A DNA stretch of 64,000 nucleotides from Podarcis raffonei (Eukaryota > Chordata > Lepidosauria > Squamata > Lacertidae): NCBI RefSeq assembly GCF_027172205.1, contig NC_070615.1, positions 38,486,501 to 38,550,500 of the forward strand, read 5' to 3'. Below are positions 33,348 to 42,432 of this stretch, in pieces; positions within the stretch are counted from its first letter, which is position 1, and each line of letters opens with the position of its first letter. A program made the position numbers and the translations under genes. The notes beneath the pieces are model-generated. The model was not told the DNA's origin, ran no database searches, and saw only the letters and a program-made list of their open reading frames with translations.

Positions 33348-33517
33348 GTATTTAAGGCTGATGCATACTTTTATCTGGGTTGTTTTTTAACTATTGTTTC
33401 TGAATGTTTTGATTGTTTTACCTGCAATTCCACTGTTGTTGTTTTTTGTAATCCGCTTTGCAGTTGTTCTACAAACAAGCGGTGTATACATTTTTATGAA
33501 ATAAAAGTTAAATCCCA
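33348..33517 (+). repeat. L2-like LINE 3' end, right part of a split copy
   Basis: TATTTAAGGCTGATGC then GTAATCCGCTTTGCAG and a TGAAATAAAAGTTAAAT tail. With 31370-31499 it forms one older L2-like copy split by the LINE insertion. Confidence 0.5.
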
Positions 33518-33689
33518 AAGACGCCCTGTACTCCGTCCCTGCAGAAAAACCACAACCCTTTCAGTGGTTGCAGCAATCTCCTTAAATCGTCCCCTCGGAC
33601 TTCCTCTCATTCCAGATCCATTAGCAGAAGACACGGTGCTCCACTGGACTCTTTGCACAGGCACGATTCCCGTTCTGAAACGCTGAAAA

Positions 33690-33815
33690 ATTCAAAGCGC
33701 ATTTCCCCAATGCTTTTAGCTGTTTCTATTTTATCTGTAAGACGCCTTGAGTCCCTGCTAGAGAAAAGGCGGAATAACAATGATCATAGTACTGTAATAA
33801 TAATAACATGTGGTA
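33690..33815 (+). repeat. L2-like LINE 3' end
   Basis: CTGTAAGACGCCTTGAGTCC and AAAAGGCGGAATAACAATG followed by a TAATAATAATAAC tail. About 150 bp upstream of the RSL1D1 CpG-rich promoter. Confidence 0.55.
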
Positions 33816-33929
33816 AGACATCAGGGCTGCAGCTCCTGACTTTTCTATTTTTTATTTAGAGCGGGTGGGAGGCTATTAACAGCACAGCAACAGCTGCATT
33901 GAAATTTCGGGTTTTCTCCCCTCTGCATC

Positions 33930-34183
33930 TGCGCCCCGAGAGAGTCCAAAAATGGCTCCCGAACGAAACAAGATTCGAGCGTTGCCGCTCTAGCGTTCCA
34001 GTTTCACCATAGAGAGGAAGCGTCTCCCCCTCGGCTCCTATGGAGACAAGACCGGAAGTCTAGCTGGTTCACTCTCAGCCTCCGCGGAAACTCCTCCCTT
34101 CTCTCGCCTTTTTTACGCGTCGGCTGCGGGTGACGTCATTGCCGCTCGCCGAGGTGTGTTGGCGCACGAGGAGAAGCGGCAGC
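33930..34183 (+). promoter_or_regulatory. RSL1D1: RSL1D1 CpG-rich promoter
   Basis: CpG-rich block before the ATG. An ETS-type site ACCGGAAGT lies at 34051-34059, a pyrimidine tract (CTTCTCTCGCCTTTTTT) at 34098-34114 could hold a TOP-like start site, and a perfect cAMP-response element TGACGTCA lies at 34131-34138, 46 bp before the ATG. No TATA box. This pattern is typical of housekeeping ribosome-biogenesis genes; the start site itself is inferred. Confidence 0.65.
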
Positions 34184-34222
34184 ATGGATCCAGCTACGGA
34201 GTTTCCTGTGGATCAAGGGCAG
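34184..34222 (+). CDS. RSL1D1: RSL1D1 exon 1
   Basis: 39 nt encoding [13 protein letters not shown]. Donor GTAAGA. The alternative frames in this CpG-rich stretch are shadows. Confidence 0.88.
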
Positions 34223-37200
34223 GTAAGAAGAGGCGGCCGCCGCTTTGGCGGGGAGGGGGAAGGAATGCAGCACTTGGGGACTTCTCTCCGGCGTGGTCCC
34301 CGCTGGAGCGGAGGCAGCCGCTGGGCTTTCTGCGGCACCAACGGGCGCCTCTCGGTTCTGCGATTCGGAGTCTGGCGGGGTGGCGATCAACGGGTGCTGG
34401 AGTAGGACTGAGGGGAGCTGGCATCAAGATCTGACCGTGCCGGCTTTATGTATAAGTTAAACAAGCTATAGCTTAGGGCCCCACTCTCTTGGGGGCTCCC
34501 AAAAGAATTAAGGGGGGGTGGATGTACATTTCCAAAATATAAGATAAAAAACTAATAAAATAAAAGCCACATGCAGAAACAGTGTTTTGTGTTGTGTAGG
34601 CGCCTGTGATGTAAGTAATGGACCCCTTCTAGCCTGTTCTCTAAAATATCACTGGTTTGCTCATTTCTGCATACAGTGGTACCTCGGGTTAAGTACTTAA
34701 TTCGTTCCGGAGGTCCGTTCTTAACCTGAAACTGTTCTTAACCTGAAGCACTGCTTTAGCTAATGGGGCCGCCGTGCCGCCAGAGCACGATTTCTGTTCT
34801 CATCCTGAAGCAAAGTTCTATTTCTGGGTTAGCGGAGTCTGTGTATGTAACCTGAAGTGTATGTAACCCGAGGTACCACTGTACAGGGTACCTACATTTT
34901 GCATGGACTGGTTGCATGGCAACATATAAAAGGCCCCATTTCTTTCAGTAGCTTAGGGCCTTATTAAACCGAAATCTGGCCCTGGTGAAGTTCAGCAGGG
35001 CCAGGCCCTCTCAGCCTAGCCCTAAATTTGGGGGGGGGGTTAAGGGGGGAAGAGGAGAGGAGAGAGAACAGCCGGTTGTGACTTCGAACCCCATAGGAGA
35101 GAAACCCGACTGCTAAGTAACTTTTAAACACATTGGAACTTGGAACTGTTTGCAAAGGACAGCCCCTGCAACCAAAAATATAGAGGGATAGATCAAAACC
35201 CTTATGAGGACAGGTTGCAGCTCTGGGGCCTTTTTAGGTTAGAGAAAAGGTGAGTAAGAGGCGGCATAATAGAAGGTTATAAGACTATGCATGACATGGA
35301 GGAAGGTGTGAAGCGGTTTGCTGCTTGGATGCCAATGCGTTGGCCCAGATTAGAGGTTGGAAACCTGAGGGCCCTCCAGATCTTGCTCTTGCTGGACTCC
35401 AACTTCCGTCAGCCCCAGGCAGCACAGATGATGGGAGTTGGAGTGTATCAACATCTGGAGGGCCGCAGGTTTCCCATCTCTACACTAGATGGAGGTGAAG
35501 GATTGAGCTCATTGTAAATTATGCTTAATGCCACTATGTATTTTTGTAGACAAAACACTTGCTCTTTAATAATGGGTTGGCTGGGGATTAGTTATCTGTA
35601 TGGTTGGTTGGAATGCCTAGAGTGGTGCTTGGATGTGGAGTACTTTATTGCTAAGGATGCATTTTGGAGAGGTTGCTGTATCAGGAAGGGGAGTGTGGGT
35701 GTAGTTTCTGTATTAGAAATTTTGTTTAGTTGCTAATCATGCTGTTTTGTGGAGTTCATCTGTGTTATAAGAATTCAAAGGTCTCAGATATAGAACAGTG
35801 TTCATAATTGCATACAGTAAACACACATAAGGGGTAAAGGGACCCCTGACTATTAGGTCCAGTCACAGACGACTCTGGGGTTGCAGTGCTCATCTCACTT
35901 TATTGGCCGAGGGAACCGGCGTACAGCTTCCGGGTCATGTGGCCAGCATGACTAAGCCGCTTCTGGTGAACTAGAGCAGCGCACGGAAATGCCGTTTACC
36001 TTCCCGCCGGAGCGGTACCTATTTATCTACTTGCACTTTGATGTGCTTTCGAACTGCTAGGTTGGCAGGAGAAACACACATACATAAGTATATAAACCAT
36101 GTGTCTAAAATAGTACAGGAGAGCAATTCTGAAGTACCTCAAATATTTTTCTGCAGGAGGAGGATGGGGAAAACTTTCCAATCTTTCTTTTCACTTGCAA
36201 ATCCTCCCTGCAAACCCAGTCTGGCAAATATCTTGGAAGGTGAACAAATTATCAACAGGCGTAATTTTTTTTAAAAAGAGTCAGGAAAGAAGTATTTGCA
36301 GCCTGAAAGTAATGGCTGGGCTACCCAGACAAATGCAGTCAGAAAGGCTTCATCAGGTACCTTGATAGACAGGAGAGAAGTTGCACTCACAGTACTGCTG
36401 GAGACCACCTCCTTCTGTGATGTCTCTATGATGTTTTTTGGGGTGGTTTTGGGCTAAGGGGTGGGCAATTTCAAAAGTCTTTATAGGGGCTTACGGACTC
36501 TTGTTTTGGGTCTTTCTCACCTTCTTGCAAGGGGGGGGGGACTCTGTTGCAACCAGGAAAAAAAGATCTGCCTTGCTTTCTACTGGATCCTTGCCTCCAT
36601 CCATTCATCTCTGACCAATCATGGACTTAGGAGACTCAGTGCCTTGGGGAATTGGGCAGCAATAGCCAACCCCACATTTTCTATAACATCTGTAATGCTT
36701 CATTTGAGGTTTCAGCTGAGGTTATTACCTGCTTTGAGATTTATTTATTTTTTTAATGATACTTTCTTGTGGATTTGCTCTTTCAGATTAAAAAAGCAGC
36801 CCAGGCCCTCCTTGCATTCAGCGCCAGTAAGCAAAAAAAGGCAGAGAAGCTTCTGTTGAATGAGGACCAGCATGTATTTCTGATGGTCACCGTTTGGAAA
36901 ATCCCTCCACGTGAACAAGTCATCAAAATGTAAGGCTCTGGGTTTTGCTGCTCTGCTGTAATGTCTTTGACCATGATGCCTTTTGCTTCAGTTGTATTCA
37001 TGACTATTGTCAGTCATTCCCTCTGTTTCCAATGGCCAGGCTGTGAGTGACATCACTTATGTAGCCAAAATGACACTACCCACATTCAAGCAAGCTTTGA
37101 TCTGGGAGGCCAGGGTTCAAGTCCCCACTCAGCTATGAAGGTCACTTTGTGATCTTGGGCCAGCCACTGCCTCTCAGCCTTACCTACCTTTTCAATATAA

Positions 37201-40200
37201 TTGAGAAAATAAAATAAAAACATAATTAGAATCATGTAAAAAAAAAAAATCAGAACGGTAACATGCCTTCACAGCTTATCTGTGTTAACTGATTAAATAA
37301 TCTATTTTCCTTTTTTGAGATTGGACTCCATCTAGAAACTACTGTGCATTCTTAAAATCTTGTTCTCTTCATTCTAGAACACTGCCTCATGATATTTTGC
37401 CGGCCACATCAGATGTTTGCCTCTTCACAAAAGATGAGCCAGGCTTAACAGCTGAGCAGACTGAGAACTTGTACAGGAAACTCTTGTCCCAGCATGGGAT
37501 CACAAGGATCAGCGAGGTACAGAGAGAACTCTGAGCTTCATCAATTGGTTTAGCCTGACATACAAATGCAGCCTAAGGCCTCATCTTAGAAATGTCAGTG
37601 ATTTAAGTGATATATAAGTACCCTAAATCAGGTGTGGGGAACCTTTGGCCCTGCAGATGTTGCTGAGCTAGAACTCCCATCAGTCCTAGCAGGCATGGTT
37701 ACTAGAGTTGTTCTCCTGTCACATCTGACAGGCCAAAGGTTCCCCACAACTGATTTAAAGTATTTATATACCATGCAGTAATCTGCCTCATATTGGTTTG
37801 CATCCATGTCACGTTATGCTTTATTGTACATTTCATTTTGAAAATGCTCTTCACTGCTTTAGGTCTAAAGCGGCATATAAAATACATTGGAATCATTGTG
37901 ATCTATGTCATTTTATGTTCCTTCAAATTCTATTTTATTGTTTCAATATTCTGTTTTTCGCTTGGAGCCTAAAGTGCTATATAAATAAACTGTAATCATC
38001 ATTATTTTATCTTTTAATTAAATGCTGTAGTGTAATCTAACCAACCTCACTCCTGTATCTGAAGGTCATCTCCTACAAAACACTGAAAAAAGAATATAAA
38101 CCTTATGAAGCAAAGCGTCGCCTCCTGAGTCGATTTTCTCTCTTTTTGGCTGATGACCGGATTCGACGGCTTCTGCCATCGCACATAGGGAAACACTTCT
38201 ATAGGAGTAAAAAGTAAGCACCCTCACTTGTCCATGTTTCATTTCTACCAAATTCTACTAAGGATGCTGAACTCTTCCTGAACTCTTGCATTTTTCTATC
38301 ATATAAGGGCTCCTGTATCTGTGAATCTAAAAGCGAAGAACCTCTCTAAGGAAATAAACCAGCATCTCCAAGGCACTATTCTTCCAGTCACGAACAAGGG
38401 CTGTTGCTAGTAAGTAGTAATTTTGATACTTAACTTTCATCAACCAGGCTATGAATTTATTTAGTGGCTGCGTTTATGTGTTGCTTCTCAGGCATTTGAG
38501 ACATTTTACAACATGATGCTAACCCAAAGAAATTCCAAAAGACAAAGGGGAATATTCAGCCAATTTTTACTCAACATTCACTCTTTGAAATCAATGGGCC
38601 TGACTCAGTCCTGTTTGTTAATTTCAGTGGGTCTTCTCTGCGTAAAATTTAGTTGAGTACCACCCAAGCTAATAAAGGAGACTTGTCTCAGGCTAGTCAT
38701 GGTATTTCTTCTTTAACTTAAAGGTGGTATATAAATTATTTTATTATTGGTAACCACAGTTGACTCTCAACTTGTGCACATTTAACTTGCACAATCGCAG
38801 CCTTACGGGCTTGGCAGTTGGCCGTCTGAAATTGCACAGATTAAACACACACAAGGTAGACAGCTTAACGGTTCTTTCAGTGTGGAAAGAGCTTTCAGGT
38901 TTTCTTACTGGGCTCTGAGACTCCCAGTTGCCAGTAAGTGAAGCCCGCTCAGCGCACCGACTTCAGAAAGGTAGGGGTGGTCGTGGGTGGGAGGCAGTTC
39001 CGGGAATCTCTTGGCTATATGCGATTTCGGCTTTACAATCTCCCAGTGAGTTGCAAGTTGACTGTGTTATCATTATCATTATGTGCTTTGTAGTTCTTCC
39101 CCCTGGTATTTATTTTAAGGAAGATGTCATGAACTGGCTTGGATGCAGAGGAGAGGTGGGAGACAGCAAGCTGGAGAATCCCCAGGGAAAGAAGGCTCAG
39201 AGCCAGGGAACTGGTGGTGGGATGATGATCAGTGGTCAGAGGGAGCAGACTGGGAGGAGGAGGAGGTGTCAGAAGCTGAATAGGCAACAGGGTTTAGTGA
39301 GCAGGAAGAGACTGTGGCAGAGAGCAATCCAGAAGCACCAAGGTGGAGCCTCTAGGTTCAAGGGCAGCATTCCTCTGAGGAATGCTGGGAAATACGGACA
39401 GGAGAGGGCTGTTGTGTTTGTGCCCTGCTTCTCAGTTTCCCAGAGGCCACTGTAAGACACGGAAGACTAGACTAGATGGGCCTTCAGTCTGATCCTCCAG
39501 GGCAGGTGGTGGGGAGCTCCAGCCCACAGGCTGAACCTTCCCCACCTGGCCTCCGCATTTGGCCCGCCAGACCATTCCCCCAAAGTCTGCACCACCCTGT
39601 TTTAGAGGGAAAGAACAGACAGTTGAAGGACTGCCATTCAGCAGGGTATTGACTCCAGATGTTGCTCTCTCTTTTCAGTTCTATACGTGTTGGTCACAGT
39701 GGCATGGAGGCCTCGGAGATCTGTGAAAACGTTGTTGCTGCCGTGAAAGTGTTAGCCACGAAAGCCCCCCAGGTAATGATGCTCAGTCAGGTGAGGGGTT
39801 AAGGTATCTCCTCTGCACACTCATCCAGGAGTAAATCCCATTAATCTTGGTGGAGCTTATTTCCAAGTAAATATGCATGGAATTGGGCCGTCCATCTTTT
39901 TATTAAAGCGGTTTGCTTTGTGCCTGCCCTCTTTCATTAACCTCCTTTTCTTTCTTTCTTTTAAATAAAAACAACAATTGCTGCAGATCTGGAAAAGTGT
40001 TAAGATCCTTCATCTCAAGATGAGCAAATCTGTTGCTCTTCCGATCTTTACCTGTAGTAATCCCATAAGAGGCGCTCCTCAGAAACAGTCAGATGCCGAA
40101 GTTGAACAGGTAGGAAACTGACTCATCCATACATTGTGGGCGCTTTCAGCAAGGGTGGTCCTCCTGGCTGGTTATATAACTACAGCTATTTAGTATTTTG

Positions 40201-42324
40201 TAACTTCTGTATGTCTGAAGAGGCCTGCTTAAACAAAAATGTTTTAAGTAGGCACAGGAAAGAGAGCGGTGAAGGTCAATAGACGGGGAGTTACAAAATG
40301 TAGGTGTTGCCCCGCTGGAATACGGATTTCTTATGACTGCAGAATGAATATTGGGTTCCACAGATCAAAGCAGTTGAGTAGGCACATTTGGGAATTGTAG
40401 TTCTACTATTTGGAGGGTGCCGGGTTGGCTGTTATGTGGAACTAGGGGGAAGATCCAAAAACGTTCTGGGAAATGTGCATTGGTACATGGTGTGTACCCA
40501 TTTGTCTGTATTGGTGTGGTCTTTTGATGAAGGTGCTAAGGAAATTAATAAATACCTTCCAGGAAAACCAAGCAAAGAAGAAGAAAAAGAAAGGGAAAAA
40601 GACAGCTGGAAAGAAGAACTTGGCTAAAGCCGGGGCAACAGGAGAAATCAGCCCGGTTCCTGCCATTGCTGGGGAAAAGAAGGCAGCAGCAGCAGTCTCT
40701 GCCGTTGTCAAAGCGGAAGAAGATGAGGATGGAGACATTCCACAGCTGGTTCCAATTGAAGCATCTCCCGGTGTGAAAAATGAGAAGGTAAACCAATCTT
40801 GTTCTGGCTGAGTTGAAATTGGAGCTTCAACTTGACTGAAGATTCTGTTCCAGATACCTTGCAGGGCTGTCCACACGGTATGCTGAACACAAGCTGTGGG
40901 TGTTTGTGTGAATTATTTGTATGCACAGGGACACGGGTTGTACTTTCATGGAATGGAATGTGCGGGTATCTGTGTGATCATTTTGCCACCCTCGGAAGCA
41001 GGGGGAACAGTAGGCCGGGAAAGGGCCTTCATGGCAGCCTCTAAATTGTGGAACTCCATCCCCACAAAGGTGAATTTGGTTATCTTCACTCTACGGTTTT
41101 CTCCCGTATGCGGAAGAGACAACTCTTTACCCTTTCCTTTGAAGGAGTTAATATGGTTTTTGTCAAGGGGACTCCACGTCTTTTGTTGATTCACTGTTTC
41201 GTTTCATCAGGAACCATTTTACTTGTTTTTACCATTTTGATCGTTTTATCCATTTCTAGATACAACTTCTGTAACCCACCCCGGGATCTTACAGCGGAGG
41301 GTGGGTTATAAATCTTGTAAAATAAATGAAATATAATACATAACTTACTTAAGAAAATAGGCAAATACATTTTAATAAGAGTGCACTAGACGAAAAAGCA
41401 TTTACACTGCTTCGTGAAAGGGATCATTGTATCTGCAAAGGACAGAAAATGTCGAAAGGGAAAGCGACAAACTGGCAGGGGATCTTTTGCTTGAGATTTG
41501 AAGAAAATCCAGTAATGATGTTCAGGTGCAGTTTGTGCCAGATAGGAATAATAATAATTGTTACTTTATTTGTACTTCACTCTTCTGACTGGTTGCCCCA
41601 GCCACTCTGGGTGGCTTCTAGCATATGCAAAAACATAATAAGACATTAAACACTAAAAACCTCCTGATATAGGGCTGCCTTCAGATGTCTTCTAAAGGTT
41701 GTATCTCCTTGATATCTGATGAGAGGGCATTCCAGACAGCGGGCGCCGCTACCAAGTAGCCCCTCTGCGTGGTTCCCTGTAACCTCACTTCTCACAGTGA
41801 GGGAGCTGCCAGAAGGCCCTCAGACTTGGATCTCAGGGTTTGGGCTGAACAACGGGGGTGGAGATGCTGCTTCAGGTATACAGTGCCAAGGCCGTTTAGG
41901 CCTTTAAAAGTAAGAGCCAACACTAGCTTTTATTCTCAGTGACATTTGGTAGTGAGTGGGGAGAAAAATAAAATCTTTCTATTTTCAACACATATCATGG
42001 TGAACAAACACAGGTGAGTTCATCGATCAAACTACCATGTGTTCCGAATTCTGCTCATCATTGCTCCCCTCATCAATTTTTAAAAGGAAAAAGCCTGTTG
42101 ACTCCTGATGGGTGCCTTTATTCTCTTGCTTTCCCTCTTCAATATAGGTGCTGGAGCCTAGTCCTGCCACAGGAAAAGAAATCAAAGCAGGCAAAAAAGC
42201 TGCAGCAACTCTAACTCTGCTTGGCAAGAGGAAGACATCCCCGTCTCCAGGAACACAACTGAAAACACCTGGAGTTGGGTCGAAATTGCTCGGACGAGAC
42301 AAGAAACCCAAGACCCGAAGCTAA
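34184..42324 (+). CDS. RSL1D1: RSL1D1, ribosomal L1 domain-containing protein 1 (cellular senescence-inhibited gene)
   Basis: Nucleolar protein with a ribosomal L1 fold, implicated in ribosome assembly and growth control. Nine exons join in frame: 34184-34222, 36787-36929, 37378-37516, 38065-38213, 38308-38409, 39679-39772, 39987-40109, 40563-40787, 42148-42324. They encode 396 residues. Family matches: LFLMV-like block as [68 protein letters not shown]. Exon 8 is a lysine-rich nucleolar-targeting region (KKKKKKGKK) followed by [10 protein letters not shown], as in mammals. The ATG at 34184 has context CAGCATGG. The human protein is about 490 residues. This one is shorter in the lysine-rich part, and an in-frame TAA (42322-42324) precedes 35 more codons that still resemble the mammalian C terminus. 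No AATAAA is seen within 1.5 kb of the stop. Confidence 0.94.
34435..34984. mobile_element. hAT-like element (CAGGGCCGGATTTA ends), interrupted
   Basis: Matches 53055-53467 in the blocks GGATGTACATTTCCAAAATA, CCTAAAATATCACTG-like and ATAAA.GGCCCCATT, with a 208-bp mariner MITE inserted at 34674-34881. The right end reads AAATCTGGCCCTG. In RSL1D1 intron 1. Confidence 0.65.
34674..34881. mobile_element. Tc1/mariner-like MITE, copy 4, nested in a hAT element
   Basis: Same family with TA flanks (34672-34673 and 34882-34883). It interrupts a hAT-type element (34435-34984) whose uninterrupted sister is at 53055-53467, so the mariner copy is the younger insertion. Confidence 0.85.
35352..35483. mobile_element. 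hAT-like hairpin MITE
   Basis: AGAGGTTGGAAACCTGAGGG and CGCAGGTTTCCCATCTCT are inverted, with CCAGATCTTGCTCTTGCTGG and CAACATCTGGAGGG inside. In RSL1D1 intron 1. Confidence 0.65.
35831..36073 (-). mobile_element. 5'-truncated Sauria-type SINE, minus strand
   Basis: Reverse of the same family: GGGTAAAGGGACCCC at the left is the 3' tail, then GGTCATGTGGCCAGCATGAC and TTACCTTCCCGCCGG. The tRNA head is missing. Flanks ACACACATAA (35821-35830) and ACACACATAC (36074-36083) form a near-perfect 10-bp duplication. In RSL1D1 intron 1. Confidence 0.85.
36787..36929 (+). CDS. RSL1D1: RSL1D1 exon 2
   Basis: 143 nt, [15 protein letters not shown] to REQVIK. Carries [19 protein letters not shown], the first strand of the L1 fold. 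Confidence 0.93.
37040..37225 (+). mobile_element. tRNA-derived SINE (GGGTTCAAGTCCCCACTCAG family)
   Basis: Box B GGGTTCAAGTCCCC, then ACTCAGCTATGAAGGTCACT, TGGGCCAGCCACTGCCTCTC, ending in an A-rich AAAATAAAATAAAAAC tail. In RSL1D1 intron 2. Confidence 0.6.
37378..37516 (+). CDS. RSL1D1: RSL1D1 exon 3
   Basis: 139 nt with [20 protein letters not shown] and [16 protein letters not shown]. The CLFTKDEP block is diagnostic for the family. Confidence 0.94.
37630..37755. mobile_element. hAT-like hairpin MITE
   Basis: Near-perfect inverted ends AGGTGTGGGGAACCTTTGGCC and GGCCAAAGGTTCCCCACA. In RSL1D1 intron 3. The best-preserved ends of this subfamily. Confidence 0.75.
37845..38003 (+). repeat. 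L2/CR1-like LINE 3' fragments
   Basis: GTCTAAAGCGGCATATAAAA and GAGCCTAAAGTGCTATATAAAT are the typical 3' junctions of L2/CR1 elements. In RSL1D1 intron 3. Confidence 0.45.
38065..38213 (+). CDS. RSL1D1: RSL1D1 exon 4
   Basis: 149 nt with [40 protein letters not shown] and GKHFYRSKK. Donor GTAAGC. Confidence 0.94.
38308..38409 (+). CDS. RSL1D1: RSL1D1 exon 5
   Basis: 102 nt with [20 protein letters not shown] then [13 protein letters not shown]. The acceptor TATAAG lacks a good pyrimidine tract but the frame is exact. Confidence 0.9.
38555..38665. repeat. Palindromic MITE ('CAGAGTAGACC' family)
   Basis: TTGAAATCAATGGGCCTGAC and TTAATTTCAGTGGGTCTTC, with a TTTACTC..GAGTA pair outside. In RSL1D1 intron 5. 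Confidence 0.5.
39679..39772 (+). CDS. RSL1D1: RSL1D1 exon 6
   Basis: 94 nt with [20 protein letters not shown] and [10 protein letters not shown], the IR.GH.GM block of the L1 domain. Confidence 0.93.
39987..40109 (+). CDS. RSL1D1: RSL1D1 exon 7
   Basis: 123 nt with [20 protein letters not shown], the end of the L1 fold, then a low-complexity spacer ending DAEVEQ. Confidence 0.92.
40563..40787 (+). CDS. RSL1D1: RSL1D1 exon 8: lysine/alanine-rich region
   Basis: 225 nt: [19 protein letters not shown], an alanine-rich linker, then [16 protein letters not shown], which matches the mammalian SEDEIPQLVPI block. Donor GTAAAC. Confidence 0.9.
40985..41338 (+). mobile_element. L2-like LINE 3' end
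   Basis: [16 protein letters not shown] reads like the conserved L2 C-terminal motif, followed by a 3' region with GGGTGGGTTATAAATC and an AAATAAATGAAATA tail. In RSL1D1 intron 8. Degraded frame. Confidence 0.7.
41548..41910 (-). mobile_element. L2-like LINE 3' end, minus strand
   Basis: AATAATAATAATTGTTAC tail at the left, then GCCACTCTGGGTGGC, CTTCAGATGTCTTCTAAAGG and GGCATTCCAGACAGCGGGCG, parallel to 22041-22440 but more diverged. In RSL1D1 intron 8. Confidence 0.75.
42148..42324 (+). CDS. RSL1D1: RSL1D1 exon 9 and stop
   Basis: 177 nt from [17 protein letters not shown] to DKKPKTRS and TAA. The same frame continues 35 codons past the stop (see 42325-42432). Confidence 0.88.
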   Translation: MLEPSPATGKEIKAGKKAAATLTLLGKRKTSPSPGTQLKTPGVGSKLLGRDKKPKTRS

Positions 42325-42432
42325 AACGTCTTGGAGGAGGAGCAGACAAAGACCCCAAAGAAGACAGAAGCAAAGTCTTCTGTGACCCCTAAACCAGGGA
42401 AATTGGTCACGTCTGCCAGGAAAGCTCCTTAA
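42325..42432 (+). other. RSL1D1: Former RSL1D1 coding tail after an in-frame stop
   Basis: In frame with exon 9, the bases after TAA read NVLEEEQTKTPKKTEAKSS, then VTPKPGKLVTSARKAP and a second TAA at 42430-42432. The mammalian protein near its end has TPKKPEAK and a serine/alanine/lysine-rich SARKA segment (from memory), so this stretch looks like the ancestral C terminus cut off by a nonsense change. It could also be a base error in the assembly or a polymorphism. Confidence 0.7.

Noticed and set aside
33200-33690. 141-codon + frame at 33261-33686
   Set aside because: It runs antisense through the end of the LINE, the duplication and an L2-like tail. No family resemblance.
38928-39455. 175-codon + frame in RSL1D1 intron 5
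   Set aside because: Low-complexity, glycine/arginine-rich, no splice signals in frame with the gene and no known motif.
42325-42432. A frameshift as the cause of the RSL1D1 tail loss
   Set aside because: Codon counting shows that the tail is in the same frame as exon 9, so only a stop codon separates them.
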